This document shows positions 16,553 through 25,449 of a stretch of 33,213 bases of DNA, piece after piece. Each line of letters begins with the position of its first letter. The first letter of the stretch is position 1. The translations under genes and the position numbers were made by a program. Source of the DNA: Bordetella parapertussis (GTDB lineage Bacteria > Cyanobacteriota > Cyanobacteriia > PCC-6307 > Cyanobiaceae). Under the pieces are notes generated by a model. It was not told the DNA's origin. It did not search any database and saw only the letters and a list, made by a program, of their open reading frames with translations. The stretch is from the NCBI GenBank assembly GCA_943324725.2, contig CALPMR020000005.1:1-33213 (forward strand). Direction: 5' to 3'.

Positions 16553-19500
16553 ATGAGAGTGATCCTCTGCACACAATACTATCGAGCAAAAGACGATAAG
16601 CGGCAAAAAGAAATTGACACCTGCCTCAGGCTCAATACAAACAACCTGGAAATTGACAAGGTCATCATCTTTGCAGAAGCAGGTTCGCCTGAAATAGTAA
16701 CTGGCCAAGTAGCACATGAAGTCGTACCAATAAACCGGCGCTTGCGATATTCCGACTGGATCAGGATGGCCAGCAAGGAAGAAGATGCCATCATCATGGT
16801 TGCAAACTCAGACATCTATCCCCTTTTTACTCGGCAACAGCTGTTAGCGACCCTCTCAGAACCCACTGATGGCCTGGCCCTCACCAGGCGCAACTGGGAT
16901 CCGGAGCGAAATCAAGGTGTACTGAACCTGCAGCCACAATGGACCCAGGACCTTTGGGCCATTCGCAGCGACGCAGAGATTGGCCAAAGTCTGATGGATA
17001 GTACTACCTTTCCATTGGGAGTTCCGGGCTGTGATAACCGGATCAGCCATGTGCTCTGGACTCACGGATTCCAGTTAAAAAATCCCGCCTACCACCTGGC
17101 CACAATCCACCTTCAAGCCATCAGTGAGCGCGAATATGATATGGGCAAAGATCGACTCTATGGCGGCAGCACATATGTCTATCCAAGCCTATCTGCAGAG
17201 GCGCTCTCGAGCCTGGATCACACCGTCTGGTCCAAAGCCTTGGAGCAGCCAACGGGCATGAGTGTTAATCTCCAAGACAGCGGTGGCAGAAGCGAAACCT
17301 TCGTACCAAACAACGAAATCAAGCCAACAAACTACCTGGAACATCCATTGGTCACCCAGTTGCAATGGAGCTACCAAAGCCTGGGAACCGAAGATATCAG
17401 CATCTGGAATCAGAGTTGGGAACCGATAGAAGCTGCAGTCCCCGCTGCTGACCTAATCCCGATTCGACTCGTCGACTTGCTGGATCAGGAACTGACGATC
17501 GACTTTGGAGGCGACCGTCATATTCAAGCTGCTTTTTTAAAATTGCCACCCAGTAGCGGCCCAACTGACTTGGTTGTATTTCTGGAGTACCGGCGGGACG
17601 GACAATGGCTGCGCTGCAACGAAGGCTTATGGATTCAAGAACATGAAACGTCAAGACGTCACCATCTCTGCTTCGATGGAAGAGTCCCAGAACGATGTGA
17701 TCGACTTCGGCTCAGGCTAAGACGCAACCCAAGCACTTACGGCGCAGAACCTGGGACAGAAATCGTAGAACTCATGTTGTTGGGGGAAGCTCGCGACAGC
17801 CCCGCAGAGTCAGCACACAGCGAAAATAATCAAGCTGGACGCGTGGAGCTCCGCCGTCAAGAGGAGGACTGGCGGCAGGAAATCCGCTGCCAAAAGGTGG
17901 CGTCCCTTGGACTACGCCTGCCATCATCCATAAAAATACTGCAGACATACAGCAAACGATTTGAAATACTAGAGGTGGACACCAATATTGTCTGTATTGA
18001 TTTTTACTGGCCGGAAGCTCAACTTGGTACAGAGAAACTACGAAGAGCGCTGACAGAGGGGGACGCAGAAGCAGTATTCAGCGAAGCATTCGTACGACCA
18101 GTAATGGAGTGGAGGAAGGGCTTCATTAAAATCTTCAAGACGCATGCTGAGGCGCTCCATTTCTGGCAGTATCCCTGTAAAACAGAACAGGATGCGCTGG
18201 AAATACATCGGATGCTAAGGCATACAGCGCGAGACAGGGACACTTACCATATCTACATAGGGCTTCCCTGGGCAACCTATTTAGATAAGAACACTATTCC
18301 AAAAGATTTGATTGATGCCTATGCAGGCAAGGTCGCCGCAATCAGGGAGATACTGGCAAACTTCAACCGCAAGCTATGCATACACACGGTCTGCCAACAC
18401 GATCGCTGGAAAGAGCTACTTCCATTATTGAATAAACTAGGAATCAGCGATCTATGGATATCCCAATGCACGCAAGATCAAATCAACGATCGTTTGCAAA
18501 CGACCAGCGGCGATAGTAGCTCAGCGCAAGTTCTCAGGCTTCACGCTTGGCCACTCTTCGCAGTCAACGCAATTGACCCTGAACGAAAGCAAGGGTTGCT
18601 TTTCAATCCCGTGACAACGAGACACATCAAGGCATCGTTCATAGGTGCATATCAAAAGGGTTATCTTAGTCAGATTCGCAGACGACTTCTGAATCTATCT
18701 AATTTAGAAGGCTACGAGATCAGCCTGAATGATCGCTGGCATTTTGAGGACATTGTATACAAGCAACAGGTCAGCACGCTGCAACCAATACAGAATGATG
18801 GCTTAGAAGCGGAAGAACTGGAACAGGTTCGCAGGTACAATGAATTACTATCTACTAGCATTTTTTCGCTATGTCCATCAGGCTCAGGCCCAAATTCAAT
18901 ACGTTTTTGGGAAAGCCTGGCTGCCGGAGCAATCCCTGTTCTCTTGAGTGACTTCTGCGCACTGCCTGATCTCGAACGTATGGCGCCTGCACTTGCAAGA
19001 GATTGGCAAGATGCAGTAATCATACATTCAGAGTCGGAATTACATTTCCTTCCTGCTCGATTGGCTCAGATTGATGCGCGAGAACTTGAGCAGCGTCAAG
19101 CGCTCTGCCGCAAGCTGTTTGAAGCCAGCCGATCGCTGACCTGCTTTGGCTCGGTTCGGCGAGCCACAGAGCCAATTGCTCAGCCCATACTCTACTTCTA
19201 TCCTCAACAGATCCAAATTCCAGGGGCAAGCAGCAAGACATTTGACGGCATTGGCCATCAACAACAGATGATCGCACCTGTTGCTATAGATAGAATAACA
19301 GTACGAGATCTGCATCTAAGGCAGACAGAAAAGCTAATTGAGATCAAAATTGAGCTTGAAAGCTGTTCATTTCGTGACATAGAGTTTAGCGTAGACCATT
19401 ATCTTGAGCATGACAAATTCATGCATCTCTTTGATCACAGACTCGCAACGAAGCCCGACGGATCAAGTCTTGAGTTTCACCCACACTCATCCCAGGAACT

Positions 19501-20677
19501 GTGGGCCAATGGGTTACGTCTCAGTTGCCGTTGGCGCCTCGGACATGTACATGTACCGACAGCGCAGCTTAAATTGACGATAATAATTGAAAAGGATGCT
19601 TTTGCCAAGCAAGCAAATCACTTTGAAAACCAGGGCATTATACAGTCGCTATCTAAAGATAATTCAAAGCGCCACGACGACTGCTTCGATAGTCACTCTA
19701 TCGAAAGTGCCGAGATTTTTAAACAATTTGCTTCGCTTGCGGGCACACGCAACCTGAGCAAGGGTGAGCCACTCTTCCCGACAAAGTCAACCACAACACA
19801 CAACCTGATCGGCGAATTAATCGGAGATGGCACAACAATGTACATCCACCTTATGAATAGAAACTATAATGTAATTCGCAATCTAGCCAACTGGCTTGCT
19901 CAGGATTTCGACGAACTTATACTACTGGATTGGAGCTCCCATGAACCAGTCGCTACAATTCCAGGAATCTTCGATGACAAACGTCTTCGCATCATCCGCG
20001 TTGAAGGACAAGAAACATTTATCAGAACAATCGCTCAAAATCTTGCGTCAAGGATGGCACGCAATCGCAAGATCATGAAATGCGATTCTGATGTAGAATT
20101 CAAGGGTAATTTCTTTGCCGCTCATCCACTTTTCCCTGGTGAGTTCTGGGTAGGAGATTGGCATCATGCACGCGACATGAACGAACGCCATTTACACGGA
20201 AACACTTACTATCACATTGACGACTTTCTGCGTGTGAATGGATACGATGAAAGGATCTACAATTACGGACAAGATGACACCAATCTCAAAGATCGCATGG
20301 TCCTAGCCTCCCTAAGCAAGCGCGTATTCAATCTTAACTTTATTAATCATCAACAACATGATCACGCTCAGCGAGTTCAGAATCAAAGACTCCCTCACCC
20401 CCTCGTCATGGGATTCGCAAACCGCTTAATGTGTAACTGCACTGAGATATGGAGCCCTGAAATGCAGTTTACCAGTTGTGAACTAATCGATAAACGATCA
20501 GACTCGGAACTAGTTTTTAAAGCGACAATTGACAAAACCCTGCACACAGATACGACAAGATTTGAAGATCAGGCCATCGACATTGTGGCAGGCTGGCATA
20601 TGTCAGGCGCCATGTTACGAAGCCTAAGCAGAGAAGAGAAACTGGCAGTCATCTGGCAGAAACATACTCAAGACTAA
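16553..20677 (+). CDS. Large three-module glycosyltransferase (GT-A-like, exostosin GT47, GT-A/GT7C-like)
   Basis: The 1374-residue protein appears to hold three transferase modules. Residues 1-220 look like a GT-A nucleotide-diphospho-sugar domain (MRVILCTQYYRAKDD; IIMVANSDIYPLF with an NSD in the DxD position). Residues about 295-415 are beta-rich, possibly carbohydrate-binding. Residues about 470-880 resemble exostosin/GT47: HTVCQHDRWKELL (about 606-618), HIKASFIGAYQKG (about 690), and the family block SLCPSGSGPNSIRFWESLAAG (about 773-793) before AIPVLLSDF. Residues about 1095-1300 form a second GT-A-like domain (MYIHLMNRNYNVI; KIMKCDSDVEFKGNFF with DSD; NGYDERIYNYGQDDTNLKDRM, as in glyco_transf_7C). 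No signal or membrane segment is seen. It probably assembles a repeated glycan motif in the cytosol. AT-richer than both flanks; ATG 16553 has no clear ribosome site. Confidence 0.8.
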   Translation: MRVILCTQYYRAKDDKRQKEIDTCLRLNTNNLEIDKVIIFAEAGSPEIVTGQVAHEVVPINRRLRYSDWIRMASKEEDAIIMVANSDIYPLFTRQQLLATLSEPTDGLALTRRNWDPERNQGVLNLQPQWTQDLWAIRSDAEIGQSLMDSTTFPLGVPGCDNRISHVLWTHGFQLKNPAYHLATIHLQAISEREYDMGKDRLYGGSTYVYPSLSAEALSSLDHTVWSKALEQPTGMSVNLQDSGGRSETFVPNNEIKPTNYLEHPLVTQLQWSYQSLGTEDISIWNQSWEPIEAAVPAADLIPIRLVDLLDQELTIDFGGDRHIQAAFLKLPPSSGPTDLVVFLEYRRDGQWLRCNEGLWIQEHETSRRHHLCFDGRVPERCDRLRLRLRRNPSTYGAEPGTEIVELMLLGEARDSPAESAHSENNQAGRVELRRQEEDWRQEIRCQKVASLGLRLPSSIKILQTYSKRFEILEVDTNIVCIDFYWPEAQLGTEKLRRALTEGDAEAVFSEAFVRPVMEWRKGFIKIFKTHAEALHFWQYPCKTEQDALEIHRMLRHTARDRDTYHIYIGLPWATYLDKNTIPKDLIDAYAGKVAAIREILANFNRKLCIHTVCQHDRWKELLPLLNKLGISDLWISQCTQDQINDRLQTTSGDSSSAQVLRLHAWPLFAVNAIDPERKQGLLFNPVTTRHIKASFIGAYQKGYLSQIRRRLLNLSNLEGYEISLNDRWHFEDIVYKQQVSTLQPIQNDGLEAEELEQVRRYNELLSTSIFSLCPSGSGPNSIRFWESLAAGAIPVLLSDFCALPDLERMAPALARDWQDAVIIHSESELHFLPARLAQIDARELEQRQALCRKLFEASRSLTCFGSVRRATEPIAQPILYFYPQQIQIPGASSKTFDGIGHQQQMIAPVAIDRITVRDLHLRQTEKLIEIKIELESCSFRDIEFSVDHYLEHDKFMHLFDHRLATKPDGSSLEFHPHSSQELWANGLRLSCRWRLGHVHVPTAQLKLTIIIEKDAFAKQANHFENQGIIQSLSKDNSKRHDDCFDSHSIESAEIFKQFASLAGTRNLSKGEPLFPTKSTTTHNLIGELIGDGTTMYIHLMNRNYNVIRNLANWLAQDFDELILLDWSSHEPVATIPGIFDDKRLRIIRVEGQETFIRTIAQNLASRMARNRKIMKCDSDVEFKGNFFAAHPLFPGEFWVGDWHHARDMNERHLHGNTYYHIDDFLRVNGYDERIYNYGQDDTNLKDRMVLASLSKRVFNLNFINHQQHDHAQRVQNQRLPHPLVMGFANRLMCNCTEIWSPEMQFTSCELIDKRSDSELVFKATIDKTLHTDTTRFEDQAIDIVAGWHMSGAMLRSLSREEKLAVIWQKHTQD

Positions 20678-20874
20678 CAGTGACCCATTAGGCAGAGAAT
20701 ATTAGTCAATGGTATTTTTGAATTCAATTCATATTTTTCTATAAAGGCAAAACATTGATCGATACCGCAAACCGATTAAACTGGGCATAGCAATATTTCT
20801 TTGTCAGCGATTGACAGCTTGCCACTTTGCATCAAATCTCCCTCGCCCATGTTTTGTCCCATGCGATTAATCAA

Positions 20875-21684
20875 ATGCCTGAATCAATAATGAGTCCAAT
20901 TAATCTTTTTCCAAGCCCTATTCCCATCCGAGATCTGAGTAGTCTATTATTCCAAGAAGAGGAGCAGCAAGATCGACTAAAGCACTTTGTCGAAACAACA
21001 TGGCAGCGGCGTCCTTTCGCCCAAAATCCAGGTGGCATGTCGTTGGAAGCATGTTTCTTCCTCCATGAAATACTGGCCTTGCTCGCACCACAAACTGTCA
21101 TCGAAAGTGGAGTCTGGCATGGCATGGCTACTTACATTATTGATAGCATTCCCAAGGTTAAAAATATCCACTGCTTTGATCCAGTGGCGACAAATATGGA
21201 TTTTATTAGCTATCAATCACCGAAAGGTCGTTACTACAGTCTTGACTGGGCTTCTTCCATATTTAGTCAAATTTCTGCCGACAGCTGCTTAGCCATCTTT
21301 GATGATCACCAAGATCAAATGGAGCGACTATGCCTATCTTTTTTGCGAGGGATTCGCTATGCAGTATTTGACAACAACTATGCGTTCGGTGGCGGCGACC
21401 ATAGATCCCTATTTGACCAACTTCGAGCAAACCCAGAACCGAACAACTTTTCACGCCAACTAATCGAAGCTATCTATGTCTCAAGACCATTCCATGCCGA
21501 TGACAAGGGCCTTGCGCCACTGTACAATATTACGCCAGATTTTCTATTAAATGAATATAGCGACGCCAATGCTAGCGACTACAACTGGTTGACACTTGTA
21601 GTACTTCGCGAGAACAATTGGCGCAGCTATTCTCAAAATAGTTCCATGGAGGAACTCGCAATACTTCCAGCCTGCAGCACATAG
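20875..21684 (+). CDS. Methyltransferase-like protein (Rossmann, CmcI/class I type)
   Basis: The clearest feature is the motif TVIESGVWHGMATYIIDSIP (residues about 75-94), a variant of SAM motif I with E-S-G-x-W-x-G, followed by HCFDPVA at the end of strand 2, LAIFDDHQDQMERL in the position of motif IV, and a late DNNYAFGGGDHRSLFDQL loop. This arrangement resembles the cephalosporin-hydroxylase/CmcI-type and related sugar methyltransferases common in polysaccharide clusters. A TTG at 20827 and an ATG at 20890 are alternative starts; none has a visible ribosome site. It lies 197 bases after the large glycosyltransferase on the same strand, and a glycan O-methyl transfer is the simplest reading. 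Substrate is unknown. Confidence 0.65.
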   Translation: MPESIMSPINLFPSPIPIRDLSSLLFQEEEQQDRLKHFVETTWQRRPFAQNPGGMSLEACFFLHEILALLAPQTVIESGVWHGMATYIIDSIPKVKNIHCFDPVATNMDFISYQSPKGRYYSLDWASSIFSQISADSCLAIFDDHQDQMERLCLSFLRGIRYAVFDNNYAFGGGDHRSLFDQLRANPEPNNFSRQLIEAIYVSRPFHADDKGLAPLYNITPDFLLNEYSDANASDYNWLTLVVLRENNWRSYSQNSSMEELAILPACST

Positions 21685-22527
21685 CACAAGGTCAAGGGCT
21701 CGCCTAAAAGTCAACTCGACAATCAAACCACATCTAGTTGATAATTCAAATGTTTTATACCATAAAGCTTCGTGGTATGCAATGACATTAGATGACATCG
21801 ACGATTCAAATCTTCAGATTTTGTCTGGAATCTGCATGGGAATCACCTTGTCCGAGACGCCAAAATACTGGCAGCTGAGCTACATACCAATCCGTGATTC
21901 CCGGAGTAACGCGTTGCCACTGGACTTGAGGGCAATTTCTTGACTGACGACTGGCTAGTGCAGGTCAAACGTCCCTTTGCCATCAGTGGGACCACGATGG
22001 CGCAAGATAATCTGTCTTCAACAGACGCTGAACTGAACGAAAGCGAGCGGTAACGCCTCGCATGTCATCGAAGCATTATGATCCAATCTGCTGGAACCAG
22101 CCTATGAAGTGAGCTGGATCAATCCGGCACCATTTAATTTTCGCAACCGAATCGGTCAGGTTGTCACTGATCTCTGGATCCACAGTAGGAGTGGCATCAC
22201 GACTTGCTTGAATATTTGTTGCACCATTTTAATCAGATTTAAGGACATCCCGAAAAATCGCCTATCCCGAGGATTCGGTCACAAGCCGGGGCCTGACGAG
22301 GCATAGAGTCTTGATTACGGGGTGCCACTGAAACCCGATTTTTTGAGATGCCCTGAACCAGGAACCTTTTTGTTTAACAGGCCATGAAAGCGTCAATTCA
22401 TCAGCTAGATGGAGCGGACACTTCTCAGCCGTGAGGCCTTGATATCCCAAGCAACCGCTAATGTTAAAACAATGAGCATGCCAATTGCCGACAGTGATAA
22501 ATTTAATCGACATTCAGCCGACAACTT
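21685..22527. other. Gene-poor stretch with a possible coding fragment
   Basis: About 840 AT-rich bases between two plus-strand genes. A frame shifted by one from the preceding gene stays open from about 21603 to TGA 21941; its clean part starts at ATG 21782 (53 codons, MTLDDIDDSNLQILSGICMG) and reads like protein, but I recognise no family. The rest, including an 83-codon minus-strand frame at 22262-22513, gives no recognisable product. No terminator or RNA gene was found. Confidence 0.35.
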
Positions 22528-23619
22528 TTGCACTTCATGGCGGCCTCAGAGACGCTACCACATCAAGACAGCAGCAAAGAGGCATTGGCTGCCGCAATCC
22601 AGCCGACCGATTGCCCATCAATTCTAGAATTCTCACCTTATTCAATCAGGATGAACAGCCAACCAGAGCATTTCAAGCCATGCTATACATGGCCAAACGA
22701 ATATTTTTACTTTAATCACTACTTCGACTCGGAAACCTATCGTATTTTTATTATTGAAAATATCGCTCATAACTGGGAGTGGCTCCATACCTACCGTGAT
22801 CGCATCCGCCCCACTGACTTCTTTTTTGTCAGACTTGGATGGTTTTTTCATGATTGGCTAGTTGAAGAGTGCCGCCGCTGCGTGAATTCGCTTGGCATTC
22901 CAACCAATCAATTCAGAATTATGTTTAACGACTATGCATCCAAAAGCCTATTTGAAGATCATGGATTTAGCGGGAAAATCATCAATCATAACGCTTTCCT
23001 GGACTACAATCTTTTCGAACCTCGTCCATGCGAAAAGATCTACGATGCAATTTATACAGCACGTCATGTCCCATTCAAACGGCACCATCTCTGTCAAGAA
23101 ATCCCAAACCTGGCGCTGATCACAGGCCCTAGTTACTCTGTAGACAGCCAGGATAAACTTCCGGCACATGTCTACCGAAATAACCATGTACTGAATGAAG
23201 AAGAGGTCAGGGAGAAGATCTCAGCAAGTCATGTCGGACTGATTCTCTCTGAGATCGAAGGAGCTTGCTATGCAAGCAGCGAGTATTTACTGATGGGAAT
23301 TCCTGTTGTCAGCACATTTTCCCATGGTGGCCGTGACATCTGGTATAACGACTATAATTCAATTATTTGTGCGCCTGATGCTGGCAGCATCGCCCAAGCA
23401 GTAGCCAAACTTAAGAACACATCGCGGGATCAAAAGCGGATCAGGCAAATGCATAAATCACTCTCCGATCAGATGAGACTGGATTTTTGTGCTCTTCATG
23501 AGGAAGTAGCGTCTGAATCTGGAAACACATCGATTGATTCTAGGCTTTATTTCCAGCAAAGTTTTTTCCATAAGATGATGCGCACCCAAAAGCCCGACTT
23601 TGATCAAATCTTTTCCTGA
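22528..23619 (+). CDS. GT-B glycosyltransferase (family 1/4-like), divergent
   Basis: The 363-residue product has an aromatic-rich N-half (YTWPNEYFYFNHYFDSETY; RPTDFFFVRLGWFFHDWLVEE) and a typical GT-B C-domain. In the latter, VGLILSEIEGACYASSEYLL (about 234-253) carries the acidic nucleotide-sugar motif E-x-E-G, followed by MGIPVVSTFSHGGRDIWYNDYNSIICAP and a C-terminal helix AQAVAKLKN. These features place it near the glycosyltransferase group 1 superfamily, without the N-terminal signature of the gene at 7647. The given start is TTG 22528; ATG 22537 or ATG 22651 (MNSQPEHFK) are alternatives. It belongs to the AT-rich block with the large glycosyltransferase. Specificity is unknown. Confidence 0.75.
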   Translation: MHFMAASETLPHQDSSKEALAAAIQPTDCPSILEFSPYSIRMNSQPEHFKPCYTWPNEYFYFNHYFDSETYRIFIIENIAHNWEWLHTYRDRIRPTDFFFVRLGWFFHDWLVEECRRCVNSLGIPTNQFRIMFNDYASKSLFEDHGFSGKIINHNAFLDYNLFEPRPCEKIYDAIYTARHVPFKRHHLCQEIPNLALITGPSYSVDSQDKLPAHVYRNNHVLNEEEVREKISASHVGLILSEIEGACYASSEYLLMGIPVVSTFSHGGRDIWYNDYNSIICAPDAGSIAQAVAKLKNTSRDQKRIRQMHKSLSDQMRLDFCALHEEVASESGNTSIDSRLYFQQSFFHKMMRTQKPDFDQIFS

Positions 23620-23728
23620 AGCAATAGCTAGATCTGCCACACTACATTACCCGGTCTTAGTATCTCTGCCAATCAGATCGTGAAACCAGTCAGCCATCCT
23701 CCCGCCAAATAAAATTTATCCTTATTGA

Positions 23729-23811
23729 GATACTGAGAGATACTGGCGATTATACCATATTTCGATATTCATCACTCTGATCAGTCATCATTCAATACTC
23801 CTCTCAGTATC
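23729..23811. repeat. 11-base inverted repeat between two convergent genes
   Basis: GATACTGAGAG (23729-23739) is matched in reverse complement by CTCTCAGTATC (23801-23811), leaving 61 bases between the arms; a second copy of AGATACTG directly follows the left arm. The right arm contains the stop codon of the minus-strand gene. A long-armed transcript hairpin or a mobile-element scar are both possible; no T-run follows. Confidence 0.35.
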
Positions 23812-25399
23812 GGTCCCAGCAGGGCAGAAATGGGCAGGATCGCAGCAGGGGGTCCAAACGATCCTGAAAAGGAAATTGAGGTTGCGGATAGGATTCAACC
23901 GCATCAATCAGGTCCAGTTGCGACTCAATCAAATCTGACAAAAGATATATGGGATCTGGGATGAGATCGAAAAAAGAGTAGTAGTCATCAAACTTAAGCA
24001 ATTGAGTCTCACCGCTCAGCTTCCTCCTGTCAGCAGCTTTGGATTGATCTCTCATTTCAAAGTGCGTCGATCCTTTACCTGAATCCTGCAAGAAGAATGG
24101 CAAGCTAGGCACGTGATAGGCATGAGAGAATACAACTCCATGCAGAGACGTGGTGATTGTATACCGACAGCCAAGAATTGCCGCGGAGAAGGCCTCAACG
24201 CCTTGGTGCACACTGATCTCGATCCAGCTCAATCCTGCCGCCTCAATCTTTTGAACCAATGACCTGATTTGCCCAATTGATTGTGACCAATGCATGATGA
24301 TGCCAATGTCTACCTGTACGCCAATCTCCGGCCTGTAAAATCTCGGCATCAATAGAGCGGGATCGCCAAAGATGGGGGGACAGGCAACCCCAAGAGCTTC
24401 TAACACTATCTTGGTTTGAAAACCTCGCAAGGCACAAACTTGAGCATGGAATGGCTGAATCTGCTTAGACAGGATTCCAGAGCCCCAGATCACTGCATTG
24501 CCGCCTTTGATGTAGGCATCAGAAATAATCGAGCCGCAGGTCAAAAACACCTGATCTGAGGTACTGGAAGGATGCACATACTCCAATGCTCGTCCTGTGA
24601 TTTTCTCAAATAGGTAGGCGCCGACGAGATCACCAACATTCTGGCGGCCGTCATCGCAAATCCAATGCCACAGTTTTGACTGCTGCGACAGCTGCCAGAC
24701 CCGATGCCTCGCATGCTGACCCGGACTTGGCTTTGGCAAAGCGATCGCTTCCGCGCCTTCTGGCCGGAGGATCGTCAGGTTCTGCCGTAGGAAATCCGCG
24801 CCAAGCTCCGGGCAACCTCGCTGCAGCCATATCGCCACGGTTGTTTCAATCCGACCCAGGCAACGAAGCACTCTGCGGGCAAAGCCGCCATTGACCAGAA
24901 CGCAGTCAACACCACTCCCCTGCATGGCCATCGTTTGCAGGATCGGGGCTGTTCCAGCCTGCCGAGCTGGTAAGTTGGCTATCCAGGAGTGAAGCTTCGG
25001 CAACATCAGAGTCAAGACTGCAGCTTCAGCTCGTCCAGGCAAAGCCAGCAGGTGGAGCGTTTGGTCATCCCCCTTGGCGATCTGCTCGAGAGCCGTCTGC
25101 AGCAGACACCATTCGGCTAAATCTTGACGACTGAGTGAATTGCGCGCACAGCGGCAATCAACGCCACCACAGTGCACGCAGGGTGGATAATTACGCACGC
25201 GTCCGGAGTGAATCAGCCGTGTGACCACAGCCGCTTGCGGATCAAGGCTTGCCAACAGGCGAACGGAGGCAAAGCAGGCCTGCTGCGCCAAGATCATGGG
25301 GGGTTCCTGGCTGCCTTCGCCGCTGCGCGCACCCAGCAACGTCAGGGCAATCTGCCGGTGCATCACCCGGTTCCGGTTCAGCGGCGCAGACGACAGCAT
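23804..25399 (-). CDS. Polysaccharide pyruvyl transferase-like protein with a cysteine-cluster N-domain
   Basis: Residues about 250-490 match the polysaccharide pyruvyl transferase fold (CsaB/WcaK type): NVGDLVGAYLFEKITGRALE, a conserved GSGI before the domain middle, DIGIIMHWSQS, TITTSLHGVVFSHAYHVPSL (about 410-429) with the SLHG motif. Such enzymes put pyruvate ketals on glycan sugars using phosphoenolpyruvate. The N-terminal 240 residues are a different domain with a four-cysteine cluster, C-x2-C-x4-C-x-C (Cys74, 77, 82, 84), possibly metal-binding, and helical segments with no match I can name. Composition breaks inside the gene near 24640: the C-terminal half is AT-rich, the N-terminal half GC-rich, suggesting a fusion by recombination. 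The gene is divergent from the GT2-GT4 gene across 50 bases. Confidence 0.75.
   Translation of the reverse strand: MLSSAPLNRNRVMHRQIALTLLGARSGEGSQEPPMILAQQACFASVRLLASLDPQAAVVTRLIHSGRVRNYPPCVHCGGVDCRCARNSLSRQDLAEWCLLQTALEQIAKGDDQTLHLLALPGRAEAAVLTLMLPKLHSWIANLPARQAGTAPILQTMAMQGSGVDCVLVNGGFARRVLRCLGRIETTVAIWLQRGCPELGADFLRQNLTILRPEGAEAIALPKPSPGQHARHRVWQLSQQSKLWHWICDDGRQNVGDLVGAYLFEKITGRALEYVHPSSTSDQVFLTCGSIISDAYIKGGNAVIWGSGILSKQIQPFHAQVCALRGFQTKIVLEALGVACPPIFGDPALLMPRFYRPEIGVQVDIGIIMHWSQSIGQIRSLVQKIEAAGLSWIEISVHQGVEAFSAAILGCRYTITTSLHGVVFSHAYHVPSLPFFLQDSGKGSTHFEMRDQSKAADRRKLSGETQLLKFDDYYSFFDLIPDPIYLLSDLIESQLDLIDAVESYPQPQFPFQDRLDPLLRSCPFLPCWDRY
24741..24748. repeat. HIP1 octamer GCGATCGC
   Basis: This palindrome is the highly iterated HIP1 sequence of many cyanobacteria. 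Two more copies were noted, at 8386-8393 and 14087-14094. It supports the host assignment and has no gene-specific meaning here. Confidence 0.6.
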
Positions 25400-25449
25400 C
25401 CCGTTGCCAACTCACTTGAGGAACCTAGGCTCTGGAAGTTGATCCTGCC

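Noticed and set aside
22262..22513. 83-codon minus-strand frame in the gene-poor stretch
   Set aside because: It reads somewhat like protein but has no family resemblance and lies in a region with stops in other frames; kept only as part of the gap description.
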